From Phytopythium helicoides (taxonomy: Eukaryota; Oomycota; Peronosporomycetes; Pythiales; Pythiaceae): a stretch of DNA of 64,000 nt. Shown one piece after another: positions 1 to 11,798 of this stretch (position 1 is its first letter; each line of letters opens with the position of its first letter). Both the position numbers and the translations under genes were made by a program. The DNA is taken from assembly GCA_024867545.1 (NCBI GenBank), contig JANFNE010000008.1, forward strand, positions 682,001-746,000, read 5' to 3'. The notes beneath the pieces were generated by a model. The model ran no database searches. It was given only the letters and a program-made list of their open reading frames with translations, and was not told the DNA's origin.

Positions 1-1154
1 CAGCCTTCAGAGCGGTTCAAGTGCAGCCATTGAACGACGTGAAGGTGGTTGTTTGCTGCCGCGCCGTCCATGGCAAGGAAGGAGCAGCCCTCGTGGCGGT
101 TCGCGTGCAACCATTGAACAATCTCGAGGTGTCCGTTGGTCGCCGAGTTGTCCATGGCCTTGACCGTGCATCCTTCGCGGCGGTGTTGGTGTTGCCATTG
201 CACAACGTGCAGGAACCCGCGGCGAGCAGCGCCGTTCATCGCGATGGTTGTGCACCCCTCCGCTCTGTTGGCGTGCAGGAACTGCACGACCTCCAAGTGG
301 CCATTGACGGCTGCCTGGTCCATTGCGTCGCGGCTGCAGCCCTCCGAGCGGTTCTCATGCAGCCATTGGACGACGTCGAGGTGTCCATGGGCAGCTGCGA
401 CGTTCATGGCGTTCATGGTGCCGCGCGCGCCGTTGGCGTGTAGCCACTGGACGACATCGAGGTGTCCGTTGGCTGCAGCCTCGTCAATGCCAATGTAGGG
501 CAGCTCGCGGAAGCAGTTGGCGGCCATCCACTGAGCAAGCTCCAGGTGTCCGTCAGCCGCGGCTCTGGCGAGCGCGCGCACGCTGGCGCTCTCCTTCTTG
601 TGCTCGTGCAGCCACTTGACCATATCGGCGTCTCCGGAGTTGACCGCGGCCTCCATGAGGCGCATCTCCTCGGGAGCCTTGGTCGGCGCGTTCTCCAGCA
701 GCCACTGGGCCGCCTCCATCCTCTTGTACTTGACGGCGTAGAGCATCTCCCTGCCTCCCCAGGCGACGTCTAGCTGCCCGCTCTCGCCCATCTGCAGCAG
801 CCACTGCAGCGCGTCAATCTGTCCGAAGCCCGCGGCCTGCTCGACGGCTCGCGTCACCGCTCGCTCGGGCGCAAAGTGCTCCGCCAGCCACTGCATGACG
901 CGCGTGTGGCCGTTGGCCGCTGCGAGCGCCATGGCCTCTGTGAACTGCGCGCGGCGGTGGAACTCGTCGAGCCGCTCGGGCGGATTAGCGGCCGCCAGCC
1001 GCGCCAGCAGGTGCAGCAGCCCCGCGCCGCTCGCGCGCGCCAGCGACCAGCGCGCCGAGTGGTCGAGCAGCGCGTCCAGCTGGTCGACGACGTGGGCCAG
1101 CGCCTCGACGTCGGGCCGCGCGCGTGCCACGACTGCCACGCAGGTCAGCTCCAT
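1..1154 (-). CDS. Ankyrin-repeat protein, C-terminus cut by window edge
   Basis: The minus-strand frame is open from the ATG at 1154 to the window edge, giving about 384 codons without a stop seen. The N-terminus (MELTCVAVVARARPDVEALAHVV...) precedes a non-repeat leader, then roughly 33-residue repeats of the form 'NGHLxVVQWLHENRSEGCT..AMDxAA', best preserved at 1-480. This repeat is the divergent ankyrin type expanded in oomycetes. Ankyrin repeats bind proteins; the partner is unknown. The start was chosen because the leader aligns with that of the neighbouring ankyrin gene (MAPPSLPPVTVVAVLVRERP...). No signal peptide or membrane segment is visible. The C-terminus lies outside the window. 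Confidence 0.8.
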   Translation of the reverse strand, partial: MELTCVAVVARARPDVEALAHVVDQLDALLDHSARWSLARASGAGLLHLLARLAAANPPERLDEFHRRAQFTEAMALAAANGHTRVMQWLAEHFAPERAVTRAVEQAAGFGQIDALQWLLQMGESGQLDVAWGGREMLYAVKYKRMEAAQWLLENAPTKAPEEMRLMEAAVNSGDADMVKWLHEHKKESASVRALARAAADGHLELAQWMAANCFRELPYIGIDEAAANGHLDVVQWLHANGARGTMNAMNVAAAHGHLDVVQWLHENRSEGCSRDAMDQAAVNGHLEVVQFLHANRAEGCTTIAMNGAARRGFLHVVQWQHQHRREGCTVKAMDNSATNGHLEIVQWLHANRHEGCSFLAMDGAAANNHLHVVQWLHLNRSEG

Positions 1155-1999
1155 GGGAAAGCGGCGGCTTGGAGCTTGGAGCTTGGAGCTTGGGGCTAGC
1201 GGGCGAAAGGCGAAGTGAAGGCCGAGGAAGTCCGCGTTGACGTCGACGTGCCGGTGCACCAGACTTGAAGTTTGTATGCGGCGTTGGTGCTTGGTTTGGG
1301 GCCGCTTGGAGTCACAAGAAAACAATTGGGGCGAAAGGGGCCGCCCGACTCGCAGCCGCGGTAGGGCATACGGTTATCCATCCATTATGAGCCGCACATT
1401 TGATATAGGAGGTGGTTTCGAAAGTGTTTTGCTGTATATGGAATATCATACAAATGACAGATTGCGAAATCGCAGGTTTTGATGTGGAAAACGAGGCACC
1501 ATGGCGAAACCTCTCTATTTTGAAGTATGGAGGGTGACTGGTTGATCGTATCTATTCAAGTATATCTACAAATACCTCTATGATCATATGATATTCGATA
1601 ACTAGTGTCATGACACTTTGCGACTTATTGATGCGCGCGCCAGATGTTTAACGTGGACAATGGTATTACCGGCATACAAACGCCAAGACAAACGATCGTG
1701 TTGCCAAAAGTTTAGCATGAGCATGCAACCCGCGGCTCGCGTCCTTTCGCCCCAACGTCACTTGGTCTCAGTATGGGCTGCGCGCCGATCGCAACTCGTA
1801 GCGAGTTAGCGCAATCCGTAGCGAGTTGCACTAAACCGCTGATGTAGTATACACGCGATCTTCAACCATGTCAAGCGGATGATGGCTACACTCAGGAGCG
1901 ATTGCGGCCGATGCTGACGCCCGCCACGCACGACAATCAACCACGCGTTAGCCTTAGAGCTCCACTCACCGCAGTTGCAAGACAGACCAGCGCTCAAAC
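1155..1999. other. Intergenic, no gene seen
   Basis: AT-richer stretch upstream of the first ankyrin gene and downstream of the second. Only short unrelated reading frames are present and no repeat or RNA gene was recognised. Confidence 0.5.
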
Positions 2000-3772
2000 T
2001 CACATGGTGGCGAAGTTGACGCCGGCGCTCACGAGCCAGTCGAGGCAGTACAGGTCGTAGTTCTTGGCGATGCGGTACACGCGCGCCTCGTCGATCGACT
2101 CGCGGTGCGTGCGGAACAGCCACTGCAAGATCTCCAGGTGGCCGATGTACACAGGCCTTGGCCGCCACGTCCTGGCGAGCAGATCGCCATGTTCTTACTC
2201 TGCAGGAACAGAATCACGTCAAAGTGCCCGTTGAACGCCGCGCTCGCCATGGCGCTCGTGGTGCAGCCGCTGTTGAATCGTTCGTCTAGCCACTGGATGA
2301 TGTCCAATCGCCCGATACCAGCAGCGTTATCGATCGCGGAGCTGGAGCACCCTTCGCTGCGGTTCTCGCTTAGCCACTTGATGACACCAAAGTGCCCGCC
2401 TCTCGCGGCTCGGTCGATCGCGTCGACTGAGCAGCCTTCCGTTCGCGAAACATGAAGCCACTTGATGACATGGAGGTGACCACCTGCTGCTGCGTTGTCG
2501 ATTGCCCGTGTTGTACAGCCCTCGGTGCGATGCATGTGAAGCCACCGAACCATGTCGAGGTGTCCGTTTCCTGCCGCGTCGTCCATCGCTGCCGTGCTAC
2601 AGCCTTCCGTTCGGTGCTCGTGGAGATACTGAACTACACGCAAGTGATTTCCCTTGGCTGCCCAGTCCATCGCGTTCCTCGTACATCCCTCTGACCGATA
2701 CTGGGTCAGCCACTGGACCACGTCCAGGTGTCCATTCGCTGCAGCACCATCCAGCGCAGCCGTCGTGCACCCCTCACTGCGATTGCTGTGCAGCCACTCG
2801 ACAATTGCAAGGTGTCCGTTCGTCGCCGCACCGTTCATGGCTCCAGTTGTGCATCCTTCCCCTCGGTTTCGATGCAACCACCTGACGACCTCGAGGTGTC
2901 CGTTCTCCGCTGCTTTGTCCATTGCAGCTGTAGAGCAAACAGTCCCGAACCCGCCGACGTTCTCATGGAGCCACACCAAGATATCTAAGTGTCCATTGGC
3001 TGCAGCTCCATCCATGGCCATTGCGGTCGCTCGCGCGCCTTTGTGGTGCAGCCACTTGACTGCTTCGAGGTGTCCGTTTGACGCCGCCTTGTCGAGGCCG
3101 AATGGACGGGAACGAACGAAAGTACGTGTCGTTGATGAACTCCATGGCCTCAATGTGCCCGTTCTCGGCAGCGTTGGCGATCGCATTCGACGTCGCATCT
3201 TCGCGGATCGAGTGCAGCCAGCGCAGCAGCTCCATGTTCCCGTGCGGCGCGGCCTCGTCGATCAGGAACAGATCTTCCGGCGGCGTCGTGTGCTCATAGA
3301 GCCACCTTGCGACGTCGAAGTGGTTCCTGCGGATCGCGTAGCGCATTTCAACGGCGCCCCAGGCCGTGTTCGGGTGGTTGTCGTACAGCCACTGCAGGAT
3401 CTCGAGTCGCCCGAGCTTGGCCGCTTCCTCAACCGCTTTGGTCACGCGTCCAGATGGGAAGAAGTCGGTCGTGAGCCACTGCACGACGTCCAGCCGACCG
3501 GATCTGGTCGCGGCCACCATTCCGTTGCAGAACTGCGAGGCCGTGAACAGCGGCTCGAGGCTCCACACGGTCGGGAAGAGCTTGTCGCGAGCCGACAGTC
3601 GGCGGAGCAGGTGGAGATGCCCCGCTCCACACGCGCCTTGGAAACTCCAGAGCTTGGAGCAGTCGACCAGCTCGTCCAGCAACTCCACGACATGAGGGAG
3701 CGCGGCGATGCTAGGACGCTCGCGCACCAGCACGGCGACGACCGTGACCGGCGGCAGCGACGGCGGCGCCAT
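2000..3772 (-). pseudogene. Ankyrin-repeat protein with at least two frame breaks
   Basis: Ankyrin units of the 'GHLEVVRWLHRNRGEGCTTGAM' type run along the minus strand from the leader at 3772 (MAPPSLPPVTVVAVL...) to a stop at 2000-2002 after 'LDWLVSAGVNFATM'. The frame breaks near 3105 (between 'FINDTYFRSFPS' and 'FGLDKAASNGHL') and again between about 2150 and 2190 (after 'NMAICSPG', before 'GHLEILQWLF'). No GT-AG intron fits either break. About 590 residues would be encoded if joined. It is a tandem paralogue of the gene at 1-1154. Recent decay and indel errors in the assembly are both possible. Confidence 0.6.
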
Positions 3773-5458
3773 GTGTGACGCGAAGAAGTGCTGAGCCCAG
3801 AGGCGACTCCGGTTGAGTGACGATCGCGACGTGGATCTTTGGATTTGGGCGACGCTAATCACTATGGCTTTGGTAGGATGGTGACTGAGGTGAAGGGAAA
3901 GCAATCCCATGGCAACCAGGACGAAACGCATGGGTGATGAAGACAGCTTGCATTGTCAATTACGACTCTAGTGGGCCACTATCTGAATCTTTATGAAAAG
4001 GAATGAACGGTGATGGAAATGTTTCGTCGGCGCGCCGTTAATCCGCAGAACCCCATAAAGGTCGGGAGCAAGCTCCCTACGGACGCCGGTCGGCCAACGA
4101 GTCGCTCTTGGCAAATAGTGGAAGAAAGACTGCGACTGAGGCGTAGCGCAGCTGTCTGAAGAATTATTGCCAACAACATGCACGACATGCAGATGCAAAA
4201 TGGAAGTGATCGGGATTGATCAGGGTTAAAAAGCTCTTGATTTCTCTCAACACATAGGCTTCAGAGTTGGATTATCATGAAGGTCATCACCTCAATCCCA
4301 TCAGTCAATATGCAGCTCATGAAGGGAGAGTCAGTGCAAGGATGACTGGTTTCTCAGCACCGGCCACGATCTCCCGAAGGAGTCGCGCCTAGCTCAGAGA
4401 GATTCCCATTTAATCACATTCATCACCCTCTCCACATGCAAACACACAAGCACCTGCACGCGAGGTCGAGATGTCGCGCTGGAACCAAAAGCTCAGGGCT
4501 CGTTGTGGACTCCAAGGAGACCAGGTAGGCACCCAAGCACTGACACAACCAGCGCTCTCGATCTCGGCATGCTGCGAAGGAAAGTTGCGACGACGCAAAG
4601 CGCGCAACCACCTGACGTTGATGCCAGCAATGCAAATATACATCCGATGAAGCGAGGATCAGATAGGAGCGAAAGACTATTGATGGTACAGTTTCAACAT
4701 GAGATTTGGAGCTCAATCAGTTGAACTATGCATTTGTGACTCGTCACCTCCTCGCACACATGCAAAACATAGAAAGCCAAGCTCAGTTGGAAGGCAGCAG
4801 AAAGTGATTCTGTTTTCAGCAGCCCCACGATGAGGGCCTCAAACAAAGACACAATATCCTTTCTTTCATCAACGCTTGATGCTGGCACACGCAGGCAACA
4901 TGCACATGTTCGCAGACTCAGGCAGTATGAATACATACGCCGTCCACACCAGATAAAGCATCTCGGAAGGTGTCCTAAGTTGGTTGTGTCATCATCATCC
5001 GCCACGTGCACACATACAACATACAATACATGCAGAACATACAAACATGCAGACTGAATAGCGCATCGATCAAACCATCACCAACGTCCTGGCAAGAACG
5101 TCGGGTCTTTCGGGTGTGCTCAGCGTCGATCGCATGGGGAAAGAAGCTTGATCCTATCATCTCGATGGCGGGTCGGGAACACGCAAACACGCAACGCATA
5201 CGCACGTACACAACTTCGGTCTTTGAGCTGGAACAACTGGGGGCGGGCGAGGCGAATTCGACTGTGAGGAGCTCAAAGACTGGCGATGCCCTCGAAAAGC
5301 TCAGCACCACTCGTTACGAAACCGGTGCGCAATATTTATAGAGCCACCAACTATTGTGTCTGCGATGGTACTATGTATGTGACGTGTGGGACGAAACGGA
5401 CTGCAACCGGGTCAAGTTGATGTAAATAGTGCTGGTGAGATAATGTGTACGCTAGGGG
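3773..5458. other. Long intergenic stretch
   Basis: About 1.7 kb between the ankyrin gene and the membrane-protein gene. Reading frames on both strands are short, rich in Cys/His/Ser and share no family features. No gene, tRNA or clear repeat was recognised. Confidence 0.4.
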
Positions 5459-8037
5459 CTAGAGGAAGATCTGCTCGTCCTCGTCCATCTTGTGGTGCAG
5501 GCCGACCGACTCGACCGCGAACTCGCGGAACTTGATCTCCTCGCCCGTCTTGCCGATCAGGAATCGCTTCTTGTACACGAGGTTCGGGTAGATCTGCTCG
5601 GTCTGCACGGCGATGAAGCGCTCGGCACGCGCGTTGCCGCCCTTGGTCGGCTCCAGTCGTGCGCGCTCGTTCGGCAGCACGACCACGAATAGCGAGAGAA
5701 CGAGCAGCACACCGCACACCACCCACGCCATGATCTTGCCCGCCCCCGTGTTTTTCAAGTAGATCTCGATCTCGATGGTGGTCGTGACCAGGCGTCGCGC
5801 GATAGCAACGTGGACGCTAGGAGCCGACTCGGTCACGGCGCCGTCTTGGAGCAAGAAGAAAACTCCAGCGGCTGCCATTGTTGGGCCGAATGATCGAGCG
5901 TCCAGCGCTAAATGACGGTGGGTAACGTAGCGCGCGTACGCATCAACCATGCCCCCGACACATGTGTCTGTTTTGGGGGTGGTGGCAGCGCCAACGATCC
6001 CCAATGGTTGCTGAGCTGGCTTGCCACGGTTGAGGACTGGTGGCTCGCTCAGCTGAGCAAGCGGAAACGGACTTCTCCTGGTTCGACGAAGGCTTCGAGC
6101 AACGTCCTCACGCAATGCAAACACATGCTTGCCAGACGAGCCGAGCGGAATATGCAGACCCGAACACTCCTCCAGTGACGAATCACAAGACTGGCCAAAG
6201 TCGTCGTGACGCCATGACAGCTTGCCAAACGATAGCACGAGCGAGCGCTTGGCAAGCAAGGGTTCCATGCTGTCGCTTGCTGGCACATTCGAGTTTTTCG
6301 ACTGGAGTGTGGTGGAGGTTGACAACCCGTACAGAAATGCCGAACTGTCCTTTGCGTCGCAGTCAACGGTGTCTCTTGATGAGGACAAACAATGCGCTGC
6401 GTACGGCGCCATGAAGACGCCCTTGCCCACTCGAGTCTTGGGAGACGCTGAAGCTTCAAGCAGTATACACGACTGTGTGCCACAAACTCGCTCGATCTGG
6501 AGATCCTGCTGCTGAATCTCGACTGTGACGCCTTCGAACTCGATTGTTGGACTCACTGTGATCCTCTCGACGGTCACTTGAGCACCATCGACAGCGGATT
6601 GCTGATGCCTCCAGTAATTCTAAAAGACTCTGCGAGGGCCTCCAGCTGGGAGGATAACGCTGACCTTGATCGCATTTGTGGGAGTGATCGGGTCGTCCGG
6701 ATGGCCTCGCGTCCCTGAAGCAGCAGCTCATACACTGTCGAAGGGTGCATGATCTCGCTGGGGAATCGCTCACCCTCACGTACGATGGCACTCAAGTGTG
6801 TCTCCTCCTCCTCGGTATCCAATCGAGTGAAAGTTGCACCTGCATCGTGGTGCCAGTCGCGTGACGGGAACCCGAAACGAGCAGATGGCAGTGCGTTTGC
6901 GATGGACGCAGCAGCTGCAAAGCCATCACTCCCATATGTACAATCGTCTGGGAGCAGCGGGATGTCGACGCTATCACGAGCGACGACGGATCGCAGGATC
7001 GTTTCATCCAGATCCGAAACAAAGGGCAGCGTGGAGTTGTCATACGACGCCTGCAGGTGGCGCGCGCGCATGCGGGTGGTGGTGGTGGTGGTCTGGTCGT
7101 TCTGGTTGGCCTGCACGGCCGAGAGACTGGAGCCCATGGCGACCATGAATACTGGGATGAAGAGCGTGAGCGCGAGCTTCTTGAACTTGCCGATCTCCTT
7201 GACAGCCGGGTCGTCGCCCGGGTACCACTTGAGGTTGTGCAGGTAGACGAGGAAGACGGGGAATAGTTCCTCGAGCCCGAGTCCGACGATGGACTCGATG
7301 AAGCCCATGAGCAGCCCCGAGTATGTGTTGATGGTCTCTGTGCGCTTCTCAGCCTTGTCAGCGGGCACGTTCCTGTCGACCACGAGTCCCTTGAAGAGGT
7401 AGACGGACACGCCGGAGAGCACGAGCGCCGAGAGCACGACGAGCACGGCGAACCGCTTCCAGCGCAGGATGATCTCAGCCCTGGGCTGCGCGGGCACGCC
7501 CATCTCGACTGCCTCTGTCTGCGCGTCTTCGTCGTCGTTGGCGTTGCTGCCGCTCTGCGCGTCGCTCGACAGGCTCTCGATGCGCATGCGGCCGATGGCG
7601 TCGCCCATGACGTGCGTGGGGCGGCTGCTGTCTCTGGCCGCGCCCTGCTTGCGCACGTCAGGCGTCTCGGCGCCCTCGTGGTAGTCGATCTCGGCCACGC
7701 TCGGCGTGTGCGCGAGCATGGCGCTCGACGGCCGCGGGCTCTCGCAGTCGAAGAAGGCGCCGTCCGTGTACGACGACAGGCGGTCGAGGTCTGGCAGCGT
7801 GCGCCTGGCGGGCGCAAGGGCTGGAGACGCAGACGGCGGCGGTGGAGGCGCGCGGCGGCGACGAGCGGGCGGCGGAGCGGCAGGCGGGAGCAGCACGGCG
7901 GTCGAGTGCGCGGCGGCCGGCGGGGCGGGCGCCATGGCCGAAGCTGGCGAGGGTTCAGCGCGGCGGGGAGGTATTAGGTTTCGGAGGTAGAGTGGGTTTG
8001 ATCTTGGGATTTGTAGGGGAAGTGTAGCCATGAGCAC
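5459..8037 (-). CDS. Multi-pass membrane protein of unknown function, one frame break
   Basis: Two minus-strand frames (8037-6574 and 6577-5459) abut with a 4-nt overlap and align end to end with the paralogue at 8589-10856, so they are read here as one gene of about 860 residues with one indel near 6575. The N-terminus (possible ATGs at 8037, 8031 and 7933) is Pro/Ala-rich and cytosolic-looking. It is followed by hydrophobic segments FAVLVVLSALVLSGVSVYLF, a loop 'YLHNLKWYPGDDPAVKEI' and 'LALTLFIPVFMVAMGSS'. A long extracytosolic region then leads to a final membrane span, IMAWVVCGVLLVLSLFVVVLP, and a short charged tail ending 'DEDEQIFL'. The family is not recognised. Confidence 0.6.
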
Positions 8038-8588
8038 CCAGAAGAAGGCGCACCCACCCAGTCGCTGCGTCTTTGGCGGCCGCGAGCGCGCTCCTCCCGC
8101 GCGTCAGCTGCGTGGGGAGGTCCTGGAGCAGAGGGAGCGCCTGCCTGCGGAGGTTGTTGGAGCGGCGCGAGTGCGCGCGGAGGGCTCCATGGTCGACGAT
8201 CCAACCGTTCCATGCGGCGGCCGCGCCTGTCACTAGTACTTCTCTACCTCTATATTCGTCTGAAAATGGTGTGTATAAAACCATTTTTCAAGTCAAAAAC
8301 ACCTTTTATAACCAATGTATAATATTTGACGGCACGTTGCAGTCGCCACGTTGTCAATGGGTAGAGACGCCGCTTGGGCTGCAGTATAAACTCCCGCAGG
8401 TCGAGCAGCAAGGGCGCCGCTGCGCACTGCTGCGTCTGCACCTGCTTGCCGGCGGCTCCTCCCGCCGCGCCGTGCCGCGCCCCATGCCGTTCAAACCTGT
8501 CTCCGGTGCGTCTGCGTGAACAGCGTGCTCTTTGCGGTTCTACCTGAGCCATTCGGCGGCTCCTGTGGCCCCGTAGAACCCGAGAAAC
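8038..8588. promoter_or_regulatory. Shared divergent intergenic region of the membrane-protein pair
   Basis: About 550 bp separate the start codons of two head-to-head paralogues, so both promoters must lie here. An AT-rich patch around 8255-8330 is flanked by GC-rich sequence. No specific binding site could be defined. Confidence 0.4.
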
Positions 8589-10856
8589 ATGACTGACAAC
8601 TCGCCAACGGTCGACTACGCGGCGTTCCCCGCAGACCCAGGCCCGACGGCGCAGAGCTTCGCAGAGGATGCAGGCAGCGAGCGTGGGACGACGACGAGCA
8701 GCCGACGGCGCTGGGGCTTCCGCAGTTTCTTCTCGACCGCCAACGAGGACGTCAACCTGGACGGCATCGAGGACCAGGACGAGGATGACGACACCTTCGC
8801 CATGATGCAGACCAACGGGCTCACGGACCGCAACACCATCGTCGACATGAGCCTTGCGGCTCGACCGGTTCATCATCATCGTGGCCGTTCGCGCTCGTCT
8901 CCTCCTTCCTCTTCGCGTACCTAACCAACTCGCCCATCAAGCTCACCTCGGTGCCTATCACCGAGGAATCCACCTGTCGACGACACGGTCGAAATGTACA
9001 ACTCCATCTTCGGCTTCGTCACCTTCGCTGCCGGCAGCGTCTTCGCCGTCTACTGCGAGACGCTCATCTTCCCCACGCTCAACACGTACTTGCACAACTG
9101 CTCGCTTTACCCAGGCGACCAGCCCGCGCGCGTGCACTCGCGCATCAAGGTGCGCGCCATCTTCTGGGGACTCAAGACTGTCATCATCCTCATGAACGTC
9201 GCCTTTGCGAGTATGTTCGTCGGTCAACGCACAATTACCGACAACAGTTGGCTCACGCCGTCTGGCAGCGGATAGTGGCATCGATTCTTTGGCTCTTCAC
9301 GTAGACTCGAGCTTCCCAAGATCATCACCGTCTATGGATGAGTCTATCTTCCGGTCAAGTTTGCTCGGCGAAACCGATGATCTGAGTGCAGCGTTATTGT
9401 GTGATGCGGATTCGTGGATCGAGTCGCCAGCGGTCACTTTCGGACTCTCGCTTCATGATTGGAGCTTAGAGTTGGATGTGAAATCCGAGCCTGCGATGAA
9501 GATTGCTGTTCCACGAGTCGCTGATAGTTATGGCGATGAGAAGTTGCTTTCGTCGACGTCACTTTCCAAAGACATCTTGAGCACTGTTCAGGAGGGCATT
9601 CGTGTCGCTGTGCGTGTTCAAGTGCCTGAAAGTGTGTTTGTTGCTCAAACAACCGACAATTTCAACCCAATTAACGCCGATGCAAACACTGTAGGCAACT
9701 TGACGAGTGCCGTCATGGCATTGCTCAACGGCTCGCTAGCAGATGAGTTTGAGCTCGAGAATGCTGCTCTGCGTATTGAAAAACGAACACTAGCGGACGA
9801 CATCAAGTACTTGAGCGTGACACTTGACCTACCGAGGAAGGTTTCTCCAAAGGAAGGATCAGTTGAGTGTGGCGTTACGGGCTGTATCTTCATGGCAGAC
9901 CAGAGTTCTGCAACCAGATACTCTGGTGTGTTTGCTGCTCCGCTATCTACTGAGGATTCCGCGATGGTGACATTCGGAGTTGATCACACTTTCGAAGTGA
10001 CTGAAGGTGCTTTGTCTGGTGAAGTGACCGAGAAAGTAGTTGTTTCTTTCGGTAAGCTCTCTTGGGAAGTCGACGAGCTTGACAAACGTCATGGCGTCGA
10101 GTGTGATACGGATACCAGCTGTTTGGGTGTCAGTGTTCCGATGGCAAATCGCCTGGGTGAAATCCTCGTTGGGAGGCGCTCCCTAATGGCCCAGCACGCA
10201 TTGCTTCACCAAAAACCTCTTCAATTGGTCAAGGTTACACCGGCAGCTGTTTGGATGGCAGAAGGGGGCTATGCGACTTGGCATTTGATCACGATGGTTC
10301 TTCCGTCCTGAACACGCCTAGCACAAGCGACGAGTGTTGGTCTACGATTGACTTTTATCGCCACCACGTAGTCCGTTCTGGTCTCAGGCTCTCGAATCTC
10401 GGTGATGAGGTCTACTCAGCTGCAGTCTACTACTTGCTTCAGAACGGCGTCGCAACTCGATACAAAAATCCTGGATCCCGACGACTTTCTCTGGCTGCGG
10501 TCGAAGCCACTGAAGCATCAACAACTGGTTCTGGATCGACCACTTCGGGTGCGCTGAAAGAGATCGAAGTCGCAGTCCCGACAGTATCGGCACTCATATC
10601 GATCACGGGCTGTGTCGTGATGGTTTTCTTGATGCTATGCGTCGTTTTCCTCCCAACGCCACGGGTCAAGCAGTCCCCCAACACTACGCCAGCTGCGCAG
10701 TATGTGCAAATCCTAACAGATGACTTATACCCGGACGTTGTCCACAAGAAGCGCCTCCGGTTTGCCAACGGCGACTGTTTGCTCTTCAACGAGTATATCA
10801 TCGATTCAATCGTGTTGCACGCTGAGCGCAACCACCGCAAGAAGATCTATTTGTAA
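8589..10856 (+). pseudogene. Paralogue of the 5.5-8.0 kb membrane protein, multiply interrupted
   Basis: It starts MTDNSPTVDYAAFPADPG with an acidic N-terminus and then has the same order of parts as the minus-strand neighbour. These are a membrane span split across frames (RFIIIVA / FALVSSFLFAYLTNSP), 'YLHNCSLYPGDQPARVHS', 'TVIILMNVAFA', a long extracytosolic domain (9250-10250), the span 'SALISITGCVVMVFLMLCVVF' and a charged C-terminus ending 'HRKKIYL'. Frame changes occur near 8852, 8880, 8975 and 10270. The change near 9210 could be a 37-nt GT-AG intron (9211-9247). The other breaks have no plausible splice sites, so this copy is probably inactive unless they are sequencing indels. Confidence 0.6.
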
Positions 10857-11178
10857 GATGCTCAGAACTAAAGTATCTAAAAACTGAGCTCATTGACTGT
10901 TATTTCTTTGCATTGAAATAATTGGCCTTCGTGCTATTCCTGATTAGTGCGATGAAGTGGAGTCAAATCGAGATTCCTGTGAAGACTTCAGGTGGAGGCT
11001 TCAGACATTAGCGTATCTGTGTACATATCCTTTGCAACAGAAGCGCAGCGAAGACTTCATATTATTAGGTCATCGTACTCAGTTGTGATCTCCCACTGCA
11101 TCACGATGAGGTCGGGGATTACTTCCTCAGTTTTGGCATTCCCCCGAGCCAAGAAGATCAGAACAGACACCTGTGGTT

Positions 11179-11798
11179 ATGAGAATCGTTATTGCGTTGA
11201 TCTTGTTTGTTGGGTGGCGTTCATCGCTGATTCCTGCTTGGGCTGCAGGAACTGCTCCTTTTACAATGACTGTAGTTCCGCTTACAACTATGCACCAGGC
11301 CAGTTCTGCAGCTCGTACTACGACAGCAAGTTCAGTTGGCAATATTGCTGCTGTAGCCTGACCGCCACGTGTTATACTGTGGGTTCTATGTGTGAATGCA
11401 TCGAGTCTAGCACTCCAACACCAACAGCCTGGTTTACTCCGACACCGACTCCGAACGAATACACGCCAGAGCCAACCGAGCCTTCTACTCCTGAACCTAC
11501 CGAGAGCGAAGCGTCAGAAACTCGCACTCGGCTAGGATCAAGCGTCATAGTTGCCATCATCGCTCCTCTCGTCGCAATTGCTGCTCTGGTAACTGTCTAC
11601 AAGAAGTGTCGCTCTCGCCCTATGGCTCCGTTACCACTTATTTTGAAGCCAAAAAGCACACGAGGTTTTGGTGGAGCACGAATGCCTGTCCTTGATGGCC
11701 GTGCTGTGAAGTTCATCGACCCTTTTCAAAACACTAGTCGTGCTACCCCATCTCTGGATTCAGGAAATGTGCAAACCCCAACAGTCCCAGCAACATAG
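11179..11798 (+). CDS. Cysteine-rich type I membrane protein (array member 1)
   Basis: It is a paralogue of the genes at 18830 and 19606. A signal-peptide-like N-terminus (MRIVIALILFVGWRSSLIPAW) begins at the ATG at 11179 but sits one frame away from the rest, with the break near 11245. The mature part has the shared module 'C.NCSFYNDCSSAYNYAPGQFCSSYYDSKFSWQYCCC', then a Pro/Thr/Glu stalk, a membrane span (VIVAIIAPLVAIAALVTVY) and a cytosolic tail with 'RGFGGARMPVLDG...KFIDPFQN'. An upstream in-frame start at 10992 exists but would omit the signal peptide. Likely a surface protein; function unknown. Confidence 0.55.

Noticed and set aside
2654..3778. 374-codon plus-strand frame
   Set aside because: Antisense to ankyrin repeats; its apparent repeats merely mirror them.
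6560..6590. Programmed frameshift in the membrane-protein gene
   Set aside because: No slippery heptamer or clear downstream structure at the junction; a simple indel is more likely.
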